Source: Nitrospirota bacterium
GTDB lineage: Bacteria; Nitrospirota; Thermodesulfovibrionia; Thermodesulfovibrionales; JdFR-85
Length of the DNA stretch: 34,125 bases
Reading direction: 5' to 3'
Assembly: GCA_013151495.1 (NCBI GenBank)
Contig: JAADIE010000074.1
Coordinates: forward strand, 1-34,125
The number at the start of each line of letters is the position of its first letter. Position 1 is the first letter of the stretch. The position numbers were made by a program, and so were the translations under genes. The notes under the pieces are model-generated. The model made no database searches, was not told where the DNA came from, and was given only the letters and a program-made list of their open reading frames with translations. Below, piece by piece: positions 1-7,306 of this stretch.

Positions 1-310
1 CTGATATTAAAGGGAGACCAGAAGATGATCCGAATGCTTCCTTATACATTGGAAAAACAATAAAATCCTCTCCAGTTTTTTTAAATCCTCCCTGAATATA
101 AATTTCACCATAACGAGAGAGCTCTTTTGCTCTTATTGCGCTTTCTGAAGATGACACACTTCTTCTCAACATTAATAATTGTGGATTGTTTTTGAGGGCA
201 ATTTGAACTGCTTCATCTAAACTGAGACTTTTTGCATAAACATCAATAATACCGCTACTTAGAATCATAAAAACAACAAAGAATGTAACAAGCTTTCCTC
301 TATTAATCAC
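1..310 (-). CDS. TolC-family outer-membrane efflux protein, N-terminal part (runs off the window)
   Basis: The reverse frame opens at a GTG (308-310) and stays open to the window edge, giving about 103 residues. The N-terminus is a Sec signal peptide: basic start INRGK, a hydrophobic stretch, and a likely signal-peptidase site after VYA near residue 26. It is followed by SLSLDEAVQIALKNNPQL, the hallmark opening of outer-membrane efflux (OEP/TolC) proteins, in which trimers form a channel across the outer membrane for a periplasmic adaptor and an inner-membrane pump. AAGGGAG lies at good distance before the GTG. The start overlaps the last codons of the upstream TetR gene by 8 bases, so the two are probably co-transcribed and translationally coupled. 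The adaptor and pump genes would be expected further left, outside the window. Family recognition is firm; the substrate is unknown. Confidence 0.85.
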   Translation of the reverse strand, partial: MINRGKLVTFFVVFMILSSGIIDVYAKSLSLDEAVQIALKNNPQLLMLRRSVSSSESAIRAKELSRYGEIYIQGGFKKTGEDFIVFPMYKEAFGSSSGLPLIS

Positions 311-872
311 AGGTTACTCCCTTTAATATCAGAGAAATAATCTCGGGTATTTTATGCTTTATTGATACCTTACCATCAGAGAGAACATATCGCACAGAGG
401 CTGATTGAAAGATTGAGACAGTTACTATTGCCAGTGCCTTACAGTCTGTCTGACCTGATATTTTTCCACTTTCTTTAAGCCTTCTATAGAAGTCTTCAAA
501 GGCACCAACAAATACATTATAAAAATTGAATAGTCTTTCCTTTATCACAGCATTGTTAGTATAGGCAGATTCGGATAATAACAATACTCCAATACCCCTT
601 AACTTTTCGAGTAGATCTAATATTTCATTTATAGTCATCTTTAATGATCTCAAGGTTACCTTCTTCGTCCCTTTGGCAATTACTTCCTGCACATTGCTCT
701 GGAGCCTGTCTATAACTGCAATGATAATATCCTCTTTGCTTTTGAAGTGTCTGTAAATAGCAGGTTCTGTTATTCCACATGCCTCAGCAAGATTCTTTAT
801 CGTAACAGACTTCAAACCGTCTTTTACAGCAATATCTATTGCCCTGCTAACAATCTCTTCTTTCCTGCTCAT
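303..872 (-). CDS. TetR/AcrR-family transcriptional regulator
   Basis: A 189-residue protein with a TetR-type N-terminal helix-turn-helix at about residues 9-53. The recognition helix reads TEPAIYRHFKSKEDI, which is diagnostic of the family. The C-terminal ligand-binding half is not specific enough to name a ligand. GGAGG lies six bases before the ATG. It is first in an apparent operon with the overlapping TolC-type gene, so it probably represses an efflux system and itself. A palindrome overlapping its own promoter (897-920) is the likely operator. The divergent diadenylate cyclase gene shares this intergenic space and could fall under the same control, which is inference. Confidence 0.9.
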   Translation of the reverse strand: MSRKEEIVSRAIDIAVKDGLKSVTIKNLAEACGITEPAIYRHFKSKEDIIIAVIDRLQSNVQEVIAKGTKKVTLRSLKMTINEILDLLEKLRGIGVLLLSESAYTNNAVIKERLFNFYNVFVGAFEDFYRRLKESGKISGQTDCKALAIVTVSIFQSASVRYVLSDGKVSIKHKIPEIISLILKGVTCD

Positions 873-896
873 TCCTAACCTCCGTGTTGCTTTATA

Positions 897-920
897 ATGT
901 TAGTTTACACTAACTAACAT
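897..920. promoter_or_regulatory. Probable TetR operator palindrome
   Basis: ATGTTAGT (897-904) and ACTAACAT (913-920) form a perfect 8-bp inverted repeat with an 8-base spacer. A second CTAAC copy inside the spacer (910-914) also pairs with GTTAG (899-903). Sites of the TTAGTTAGTGTAAACTAA type are common for TetR-family repressors of efflux and fatty-acid genes. It covers the -10 box of the tetR promoter. Confidence 0.65.
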
Positions 921-931
921 TTGTTTGTCAA
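902..931 (-). promoter_or_regulatory. Promoter of the tetR-tolC operon
   Basis: On the minus strand there is TTGACA (926-931), an 18-base spacer, and TAAACT (902-907). The -10 box lies inside the palindromic operator, which fits autorepression. Confidence 0.55.
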
Positions 932-954
932 TATTTTTTGTGTTAATATATATA
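925..954 (+). promoter_or_regulatory. Possible promoter of the diadenylate cyclase gene
   Basis: On the plus strand TTGTCA (925-930) is followed, after 16-18 bases, by overlapping TATATA boxes (947-954). Transcription would start around 959-961, essentially at the ATG at 960. No Shine-Dalgarno sequence is present, so the mRNA may be leaderless. Confidence 0.35.
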
Positions 955-959
955 AGATT

Positions 960-1853
960 ATGAAATCACAGAGAAGTATAATTATAGAAAATGCACTCAG
1001 GCTCTTAAAAGAAACCAATAGTAATTGTCTATTCCTCTTTCTTAATACCCTACGCGATTGCAACTGGTTTTTAAGGTTAGAATTGTCGGCTAAGACTAAT
1101 ATTGTGGTTATTGTTCCAAAACATTTAAACATTAATGATGCCCCTTTCAGGTCATCTGGAATAAAAATTATAAAAAGCTGGGCTGGAAATCAGACGAGAT
1201 TTTCAAGGATCAAATATGCCTTTTTGCAGGGAGTGCTTCACGGCATTATAAATAGCGATAGCAAGGTTGTTTGTGTATTGGGTCCCTGGGGAAAGAGCCA
1301 TCTTGATACAATAACCATACATGATCTCGGTTTATCATGGAGTGAAGAGTTTCCTTTTGATGTCCGGTCATTAATTAATAACAGGGCATTTAATGTTTTG
1401 ATGGCGGTAGTAGATATTGCACTTGATATTGGCGCCTTGGGGCGTGAAGGCAAACCTGTGGGAACGACCTTTGTAGTAGGAGATACCAAAAATGTTATGG
1501 CCTATTCACATCAAGCTGTTTTTAATCCTTTCAAAGGATATCCAAAAAAGGAACGTCTTATAAACCGCCCCGAAGTTGTGGAAAGTATAAAAGAGCTTGC
1601 CAAGCTTGATGGCGCAATAATAATTTCAGAAGATGGTGTGGTCGAGGCGGCAGGTAGACATCTTGACACTTCACGAGCAACTACAAGATACTTAAGGGGG
1701 CTTGGAGCCAGACACCGGGCTGCAGCTGGTATAACTTTTAAAACAGAGGCAATTGCTGTGGTAGTTTCAGAAAGCACTGGTAGGGTAACCATCTTTGAGA
1801 GAGGAAGAATCGTTGCAACCCTTGAGCCTGTCATTAGTAGACGACTTGTATAA
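960..1853 (+). CDS. Diadenylate cyclase (DAC/DisA_N domain), DacZ-like architecture
   Basis: A 297-residue protein that should condense two ATP into cyclic di-AMP. The C-terminal half is a DAC domain: KLDGAIIISEDG carries the catalytic DGA motif at about 217-219, and GARHRAAAGIT carries the RHR motif at about 251-253. The N-terminal ~110 residues lack the transmembrane helices of CdaA and the helix-hairpin-helix DNA-binding domain of DisA. They look like a soluble alpha/beta domain (NIVVIVPKHL, then IKIIKSW), resembling the arrangement of archaeal DacZ, though that comparison is from memory. An upstream TTG at 921 is also in frame, but the ATG at 960 is preferred because 921 lies in the regulatory region. 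There is no ribosome-binding site. It is divergent from tetR-tolC and has no obvious operon partner. Confidence 0.88.
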   Translation: MKSQRSIIIENALRLLKETNSNCLFLFLNTLRDCNWFLRLELSAKTNIVVIVPKHLNINDAPFRSSGIKIIKSWAGNQTRFSRIKYAFLQGVLHGIINSDSKVVCVLGPWGKSHLDTITIHDLGLSWSEEFPFDVRSLINNRAFNVLMAVVDIALDIGALGREGKPVGTTFVVGDTKNVMAYSHQAVFNPFKGYPKKERLINRPEVVESIKELAKLDGAIIISEDGVVEAAGRHLDTSRATTRYLRGLGARHRAAAGITFKTEAIAVVVSESTGRVTIFERGRIVATLEPVISRRLV

Positions 1854-1927
1854 CCAGGATTCATAATATGACAGCATTTATTTACTCTTCAATGACCTTT
1901 ACTCACAATTCCATAAGATAACGCTAA

Positions 1928-2095
1928 CCTGCATCTAAAGACATTCTTACAGAACCACATCCAGATGTAATAATTACCTATGCAGGTTCTTTAGAATCTC
2001 CTTATTATAAAATTGAGGTATTTGACATTAATGGCAAAAAAGCACTCTCTTATGTTATAATTGATCAAATATTCAACTATTCATATTATATTTGA
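1928..2095 (+). pseudogene. Possible coding remnant before the metal-sensor gene
   Basis: The 250-base gap between the cyclase and the metal sensor contains a 55-codon open stretch after a TAA at 1925-1927, ending at TGA 2093-2095. Its translation looks protein-like (PDVIITYAGSLESPYY, KIEVFDINGKKALSYVIID) but has no usable start codon or ribosome-binding site. I do not recognise it. It may be the 3' end of a decayed gene, or chance. The rest of the gap (1857-1927) shows nothing. The remnant's last bases overlap the sensor's promoter and operator region. Confidence 0.25.
2056..2095 (+). promoter_or_regulatory. Likely promoter (-10) and ArsR/SmtB operator of the metal-resistance operon
   Basis: TATAAT (2056-2061) is a perfect -10 box, but the -35 region is weak. 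Just downstream TCAAATAT (2065-2072) and ATATTTGA (2088-2095) form a perfect 8-bp inverted repeat with a 15-base spacer. The half-sites resemble CadC/SmtB-type operators. They cover the transcription start and the Shine-Dalgarno GAGGG (2094-2098), as expected for an autorepressing metal sensor. Confidence 0.45.
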
Positions 2096-2106
2096 GGGTT
2101 CAATAT

Positions 2107-2475
2107 ATGAAGAAAAGTGATAATGATTATATCTGTAAGGTAGATTTCTTTGACCCGAAAAGGGTTTCTACTGTTAAGAAAAGGCTTAAACCCGAACGAA
2201 CCATGCAACTACTTGCAGAAACCTTCAAGGTACTGGGTGATACAACAAGGGTGAAAATACTTTTTGCACTATCACAGCAGGAACTCTGTGTTTGTGATCT
2301 GGCCAAACTTTTTGATATATCAAAGTCGGCAGTTTCTCATCAACTCAGGCTTCTTAGAAATATGAGACTTGTTAAGTACCGTAAGGATGGTAAGATGGTT
2401 TACTACAGTCTTGATGACGATCATATAAAAAACCTCTTTGATGAATGCCTGAGGCATGTGGAGGAGATAGAATGA
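2107..2475 (+). CDS. ArsR/SmtB-family metal sensor (CadC/SmtB type)
   Basis: A 122-residue winged-helix repressor expected to leave DNA on binding Zn(II), Cd(II) or Pb(II). The HTH region is DLAKLFDISKSAVSHQLRLL (residues 64-83). Both classical metal sites are visible. The alpha-3N site has C10 near the N-terminus plus ELCVCDL (C61, C63), as in CadC. The alpha-5 site has D104, H106, H117 and E120, the spacing and even the numbering of SmtB. The ATG at 2107 is preferred over the in-frame TTG at 2092 because GAGGG lies eight bases before it. The stop overlaps the start of the next gene (ATGA, 2472-2475), so sensor and ATPase are translationally coupled and the ATPase is its target. Confidence 0.92.
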   Translation: MKKSDNDYICKVDFFDPKRVSTVKKRLKPERTMQLLAETFKVLGDTTRVKILFALSQQELCVCDLAKLFDISKSAVSHQLRLLRNMRLVKYRKDGKMVYYSLDDDHIKNLFDECLRHVEEIE

Positions 2476-4646
2476 CCAGGAAATACACCCTTGATGGCCT
2501 TACCTGAGCAACCTGTGCATCAAAGATCCAGGCGGCTCTTAGGGAACTACCCGACATAAAGGCTGAGCTTAATTTTGCTACAGCCACTCTTTATATAGAG
2601 GATTCTGATAGCACCTCTGAACAGAAGGTCTTCGAGATTATTAACTCTATCGAGCCTGCTGTTAAAATAATTCCGCAAGATGAAGTCCAGGATGATCATG
2701 ACCACGGAAACGGTTCCGTGATACTAAAAAAGATCTCTTATGCAGGTGCCTTTTTTGCAATTGGTCTTTTAACCGATTTTTACTTTTTAAAGAATGCAGA
2801 CAAGTCCAGTCCTTTTAACATCTCGTTCTGGTATATATTTGTGCCATATTTTATAGCATACATTATTTCTGGCTACGACATTCTTGGGAAGGCTTTAAAA
2901 GGACTTCGTAAGGGAGACCTTTTTAATGAAAACTTTCTTATGAGTATAGCAACTCTTGGAGCCTTTGCTATTGGTGAGTTTCCAGAGGCTGTTGGAGTGA
3001 TGCTCTTTTTTAAGGTAGGCGAGTACTTTGAAGACAGAGCTGTAAACCACTCAAGGAAATCAATAAAGAAACTTCTTAAAATAAAGGCAGAATTTGCCAA
3101 TCTCTGGGTAGATGGTAAAACAAAACAGGTCCCCCCAGAGGAAGTAAAGGTAGACGATGTTATTGTTGTCAGGCCAGGTGAAAGAATTCCTCTTGATGGA
3201 ATAGTAATTCAAGGGCAATCCAATGTCGATACCTCTGCCTTAACAGGTGAATCTGTACCTCGAGCTTTAAGCCCTGGCGATGAGGCCCTATCAGGTATGG
3301 TTAACCTTAATGCTATGATACTATTAAAAGTAACCCGTCCGTTTGAACAATCAACTGTAAGCAAGATACTTCAGCTTGTTGAGAAGGCTGCATCCCAGAA
3401 GGCACCAACTGAAAAGTTTATCAGTAAGTTTTCAAGATACTACACCCCTTCGGTTGTATTTGCCGCAGTACTTATTGCCATATTGCCTCCTATTTTTTAT
3501 CAGTCCGGTATTATGCAATCTCTCTTTACTCACCAAGAGACATGGTCTGAATGGGTTTACAGATCTCTTGTGTTCCTGGTTATAGCCTGCCCGTGTGCAC
3601 TTGTGCTTTCGATACCGGTTGGTTTTTTTGGTGGCATTGGTGCATCTGCCAAAAAGGGAGTCCTTTTTAAAGGTTCTAATTATCTTGAGGCCTTCAGAAG
3701 TATCCATACCATGGTATTCGACAAAACAGGCACCCTTACTGAAGGAGTCTTCAAGGTGGTCGAGGTTAATCCTGCAAATGGTTTCTCAAGGGATGAGCTT
3801 CTCAGGTTTGCTGCACTGGCAGAAAGCCATTCCACCCACCCCATTGCCCGTTCCATATCAGAGGCCTATGGGAAGAAAATAGAAGAAAGTAGCATTGAAC
3901 ATTATGAGGAAATACCGGCTCATGGTGTAAAAGTGGTTGCCGAGGGAAAAGAAATACTTGCAGGTAACGATAGAATCCTGCATCTTTCGGACAAGGCTAT
4001 TGAACATAAAAGCTGTGTTACGGCTGGCACGGTAGTGCATGTAGCGGTGGACAGGACCTATGCAGGTTATATCGTGCTTGCAGACAAAATTCGTGACGAT
4101 GCAAAACAAACCATTCAGAAGCTGAAATCAGAGGGAATAAAAAAGATAGTAATGCTTACAGGAGATGACAAGGAGGCTGCTGAACGAGTAGCCAGGGAAC
4201 TTTCCCTGGATCAATACCACGCAGAGTTGTTACCCCAGCAAAAGATAGAGATTGTTCAGCAGCTTGAAAAAGCCCTCGACAGAAAAAAAGAAAAGATTGC
4301 CTTTGTTGGTGATGGAATAAATGACGCCCCTGTGCTTGTAGCCTCCGACATTGGCATTGCAATGGGTGGGCTTGGTTCAGATATGGCTGTTGAGGCAGCA
4401 GATGTGGTATTGATGAAGGATCGTCTTACCGGGCTACTTGATGCCCTTTATATTTCAAGAAGAACTAGAAATATTGTATTTGGCAATATTTTAATGGTCT
4501 TTCTGGTGAAGGCCTTCTTCCTTGTCTCAGGAGCACTTGGTTTTGCTACCATGTGGGAGGCTGTTTTTGCTGATGTAGGAGTTGCCATCTTTGCAGTATT
4601 AAACTCTACACGTATACTAAAGGATAAAAAGCATTTAAAACTGTAG
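2472..4646 (+). CDS. Heavy-metal (Zn/Cd/Pb) P1B-type ATPase with in-frame TGA, probable selenoprotein
   Basis: With TGA at 2505-2507 read as selenocysteine the protein is 724 residues. It has an N-terminal HMA domain (1-70), an acidic HDH linker (~74-78), and a full P1B ATPase. Visible motifs are TGES in the actuator domain, the CPC metal site (C373, C375), phosphorylation motif DKTGT at 417, and GDGINDA near 613. Late helices carry LVKAFF and ADVGVAIFAVLNS, the K and D pattern of Zn/Cd/Pb exporters. Residue 12 replaces the first Cys of the HMA CxxC motif: DGLT-Sec-ATCASKIQ. GGAGGAG sits five bases before the ATG, and the gene is coupled to the sensor. A GTG at 2718 would give a 642-residue protein without HMA but has no good ribosome-binding site. 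Alternatives are a nonsense mutation or a base error. The 3' end overlaps the convergent sirtuin gene by 12 bases. Confidence 0.8.
2506..2538 (+). promoter_or_regulatory. Candidate bacterial SECIS hairpin at the TGA
   Basis: Immediately at the TGA, GAGC (2506-2509) can pair with GCTC (2535-2538). After a 2x2 internal loop, CCTG (2512-2515) pairs with CAGG (2529-2532). ATC (2519-2521) can further pair with GAT (2525-2527), leaving an AAA loop. Alternatively the 13-base apical loop starts TG. Position just after the stop codon within the coding region fits bacterial SECIS elements. The hairpin is modest, was folded by eye, and is not proof. Confidence 0.45.
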
Positions 4647-5390
4647 TGCCTCTAAAATTGCATCCATTACCCGGGAGGCAGACTCCCTGAAAACCACACT
4701 TGCCAGGTGGTCCCATGGTGTTTCTGTGCGATTAATAAATATCAATTTACCACCCTTTTCAAAGGTAATTCTTGGGATAGAAGCAGCAGGTTCAACCTGT
4801 AACGATGAGCCAATCATAAACATCAGGTCAGACCTCTGGGCCTCTTGGACTGCCTCCATCATCTCCTTTTCAGGCATGGGCTGTCCGAAAGAGACAGTGG
4901 CAGGTTTTATATAACCCCCACAGTGATCACATACAGGTTCAAACTCAACCTCCTCCAGTTTTTCATCTATCTCCTCTATTGGCCATGTCTTCGAGCAGTT
5001 CACACATTCGGCTTTACGATTTGTGCCATGCAGTTCGATAACCCTTGAGCTGCCTGCATCCTGATGAAGGCCGTCTATATTCTGTGTAATTACAGCCTTA
5101 AGTATACCCTTTGCCTCAAGCAATGCAAGGGCCTTGTGGGCATTATTTGGTTTTGCATTACGGAGTTCTCTGAACAGTTCGTGTTTCATCTTCCAGTACT
5201 GTTGTCTTGCATCTGAACTCTGAAGAAACTCCTGATAGGTTATTATCCTGTAACGGTCCCAGATGCCACCGGGACTGCGAAAATCCGATATACCCGATTC
5301 GGTTGATATACCGGCACCGGTGAAGGCAGTAATATAGCCTGCCTTCTTAATAAGCTCTACAGCCTTTTCAATTCGTTCTTTAAAATCCAT
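4635..5390 (-). CDS. cobB: NAD-dependent protein deacylase, sirtuin family
   Basis: A 251-residue sirtuin that removes acyl groups from lysines using NAD and releases nicotinamide. Visible motifs are FTGAGISTESGISDFR for NAD binding, TQNIDGLH, catalytic His in ELHGT, four zinc cysteines (CVNC and CDHC), and the C-terminal GSSLQVEPA nucleotide loop. The start is uncertain: ATG at 5388-5390 has GGAG only three bases away, while an in-frame TTG at 5397-5399 is the alternative. It is convergent with the ATPase and overlaps its end by 12 bases. A palindromic element fills the gap upstream. Nicotinamide released here could feed the nicotinamidase-like hydrolase and NadE in this window. Confidence 0.92.
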   Translation of the reverse strand: MDFKERIEKAVELIKKAGYITAFTGAGISTESGISDFRSPGGIWDRYRIITYQEFLQSSDARQQYWKMKHELFRELRNAKPNNAHKALALLEAKGILKAVITQNIDGLHQDAGSSRVIELHGTNRKAECVNCSKTWPIEEIDEKLEEVEFEPVCDHCGGYIKPATVSFGQPMPEKEMMEAVQEAQRSDLMFMIGSSLQVEPAASIPRITFEKGGKLIFINRTETPWDHLASVVFRESASRVMDAILEALQF

Positions 5391-5418
5391 ATTCTCCAAA
5401 AGGTATCTTCTTTAAAGA

Positions 5419-5554
5419 AAATACAGGGGATATTAATTTTTCGTCTCATTCTCGCAGGCCATCCCTGGCCTGCTCCGAGGAAATTTTGCGTGCTTGCCAT
5501 CACGGCAAGCACTTGCAAAATTAAAGCCGCTCAAAATTAATACCCCCTGTATTT
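5419..5554. repeat. Nested palindromic element (MITE- or REP-like)
   Basis: The 190-base gap between ubiA and cobB is mostly one structured unit. Outer 22-bp arms (5419-5440 and 5533-5554) are inverted repeats with a single mismatch. Inside are GCAGGCC/GGCCTGC (5454-5460 and 5467-5473). There is also a strong hairpin, GTGCTTGCC (5490-5498) with GGCAAGCAC (5504-5512) and a five-base loop, itself flanked by AATTTTGC (5482-5489) and GCAAAATT (5515-5522). No coding sequence is inside. The layout suggests a non-autonomous palindromic repeat; it could also act as a terminator for ubiA. No second copy was seen in the window. Confidence 0.7.
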
Positions 5555-5590
5555 ATAAAACGCATCATCATTTATAAAACATTATTGTCT

Positions 5591-6442
5591 TCAGATTAAA
5601 AGGTCGGCAAAAGTAAAAAAGAAAACAGTAAGACTTATGTATCCGTTCATATTAAAAAAGGCCATATCCAGTTTACTGAGGTCGTCCTCTCGAACAAGCC
5701 TGTGTTCGTAAAACAGCAAAGCCCCCACAATTCCTAACCCTATATAAAATATTATCCCCAGCTTAAAAACCAGTGCTGTCACTAATAGCAAAAGCCAGGT
5801 AAGTAGATGAAAGACCCTGGAGATGTATATTGCCTTCTTAATTCCAAACTTCTGTGGAATTGAATAAATTCCATACCCTTTGTCAAACTCTACATCCTGA
5901 AGGGCATAAAGCGTGTCAAAACCGGCAAGCCAGAAAACAACAGCAAGAACAAGAAAAAATATCTCCATCGAGATCTCACCCTTTACAGCAATCCATGCCC
6001 CGAGGGGGGCACCGGCTATTGCAATACCAAGCACAAGATGACACAGCCAGGTAAACCTCTTTGTAAAGGGATACACAACAAAGAACGCAATTGCTACAGG
6101 AGAGAGTTTAAGACAAAGCGGATTTAGTCTGTAAGCTGAATACACAAAAACACCCAGCGAGACAATTATGAATAGCCATGCCTCGGTTATCTTTATTTTC
6201 CCAGATGGAATCTCCCGCTGAGAGGTCCTCGGGTTTTTTGCATCGATCTCCCTGTCTATTACCCTGTTAAGCCCCATAGCAGCCGAACGACCTGAAACCA
6301 TTGCCACTGTAATCCACAGGATTGTATGCAGATCAGGCACTCCTCTTGAGGCAAGTACTGCTGCGGTAAAGGCAAAGGGGAGAGCAAAGACAGAGTGGGA
6401 GAATTTTATCATCCGAAGATAGAGGACTATCCTGTTAAGCAT
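5591..6442 (-). CDS. ubiA: UbiA-family prenyltransferase (menaquinone/ubiquinone-type, possibly MqnP)
   Basis: An integral membrane protein of 283 residues with about eight hydrophobic segments. The first Asp-rich motif is NRVIDREIDAKNPRTS (N59, D63, D67). The second is DTLYALQDVEFD (D176, D183, D187), followed by YSIPQKFG. Both coordinate Mg-prenyl-diphosphate while the chain is attached to an aromatic ring. The family opening MIKFSHSVFALPFA supports the ATG at 6440-6442 over an in-frame TTG six bases upstream; no strong ribosome-binding site is visible. In an anaerobe using the futalosine route the likely role is prenylation in menaquinone synthesis, but no other mqn or ubi gene is nearby, so the exact substrate is inferred. 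Confidence 0.85.
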   Translation of the reverse strand: MLNRIVLYLRMIKFSHSVFALPFAFTAAVLASRGVPDLHTILWITVAMVSGRSAAMGLNRVIDREIDAKNPRTSQREIPSGKIKITEAWLFIIVSLGVFVYSAYRLNPLCLKLSPVAIAFFVVYPFTKRFTWLCHLVLGIAIAGAPLGAWIAVKGEISMEIFFLVLAVVFWLAGFDTLYALQDVEFDKGYGIYSIPQKFGIKKAIYISRVFHLLTWLLLLVTALVFKLGIIFYIGLGIVGALLFYEHRLVREDDLSKLDMAFFNMNGYISLTVFFFTFADLLI

Positions 6443-6451
6443 AACCAAAAA

Positions 6452-6808
6452 TTAAGGCTTTACATAGGCATAACCTTTTGCCTGACATCTTATAAGCTCG
6501 GTAATACCTGCCGGCACTACCTGTACAAATTCCGGCAGATTGTCCTCATTAAGACAAACTGTTCCGCCAGCACAGAGGTTCTTTAAGGAATTACGGCAGG
6601 CCTTAAAGACCACACCCTTTTCTGCAAGGGTTTTCATTTTGTCAACTTTATCACTGTCAGCATAAGCCTGTACTGATGGTCCGTTAGACAGCACAATAAC
6701 ATCTGCACCATCATCACCTACATCCTTTAGCAGATTTGTAATATTACCGAGTGCTGTTTCCCATCTTTCAGAATTGTTAACATGGAAGATTACCTTTAGT
6801 TTCTCCAT
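6452..6808 (-). CDS. DsrE/DsrF-like small sulfur-relay-fold protein
   Basis: A 118-residue protein with the DsrE-like fold pattern: [11 protein letters not shown] at the N-terminus, ALGNITNLLKD, ADVIVLSNGPSV, then KGVVFKACRNSL. Cysteines lie in KACRNSLKNLCAGG and KLIRCQAKG-like positions (C in ELIRCQAKG). Family members include sulfurtransferases of the DsrEFH/TusBCD relay and several uncharacterised single proteins. This one resembles the uncharacterised group. The ATG shares one base with the ilvN stop, so it is co-transcribed with ilvBN, although a functional link to branched-chain amino acid synthesis is not evident. Confidence 0.75.
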   Translation of the reverse strand: MEKLKVIFHVNNSERWETALGNITNLLKDVGDDGADVIVLSNGPSVQAYADSDKVDKMKTLAEKGVVFKACRNSLKNLCAGGTVCLNEDNLPEFVQVVPAGITELIRCQAKGYAYVKP

Positions 6809-7293
6809 TACTTCTTCACACCCTCCCTTGCTATGGCAATCTTACCTGTTCTTACAAATTCCTTTATTCCAAAGGGTCTCATAAGCTCTACAAAGGCTGA
6901 AATCTTCTTTTCATCGCCGGTGATTTCAACAGTATATGTTCTCGGGCTTGAGTCGACCACCCTGCCCCGGAAGATCTCGGTAAGTCTCAGGACCTCTGCC
7001 TTGTCTTCCTGTTTTGGTGCAACCTTTATAAGTACCATCTCGCGCTCAACATGGTCAATCTCGGTCAGGTCTGTAACTTTAATAACATCTATAAGCTTGT
7101 TAAGTTGCTTTGTAATCTGTTCAATGATCTTGTCGTCTCCGGTTGTAACAATAGTCATAATTGATATCTGGGGGTCTATTGTTTCTCCAACCGAAAGACT
7201 TTCTATGTTGTAGCCTCTGCCACTGAAGAGGCTAGAAATCCTGGCAAGTACACCAAACTTATTCTCAACAAGCACACTTATTGTATGTCTCAT
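6808..7293 (-). CDS. ilvN: Acetolactate synthase small (regulatory) subunit
   Basis: A 161-residue ACT-domain subunit that activates IlvB and gives valine feedback control. It begins [36 protein letters not shown], the standard IlvN/IlvH ACT opening, followed by a second ACT-like half (REMVLIKVA...). AGGAGG lies nine bases before the ATG at 7291-7293. A longer in-frame opening to 7356 would add a lysine-rich extension inside the ilvB coding end and is rejected. It starts 13 bases after ilvB in the operon ilvB-ilvN-dsrE-ubiA. Confidence 0.96.
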   Translation of the reverse strand: MRHTISVLVENKFGVLARISSLFSGRGYNIESLSVGETIDPQISIMTIVTTGDDKIIEQITKQLNKLIDVIKVTDLTEIDHVEREMVLIKVAPKQEDKAEVLRLTEIFRGRVVDSSPRTYTVEITGDEKKISAFVELMRPFGIKEFVRTGKIAIAREGVKK

Positions 7294-7306
7294 CTCTCTG
7301 GTCCTC

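Noticed and set aside
1511-1864. Minus-strand frame opposite the diadenylate cyclase
   Set aside because: It is a shadow with no family resemblance; the DAC motifs on the plus strand are unambiguous.
2372-2587. Minus-strand open frame across the TGA region
   Set aside because: It is an antisense shadow of the sensor and HMA coding sequence with no recognisable protein features.
2718-4646. ATPase starting at GTG 2718 without an HMA domain
   Set aside because: There is no convincing ribosome-binding site, and an intact HMA frame with a strong ribosome-binding site lies upstream, interrupted only by the TGA at the metal-Cys position.
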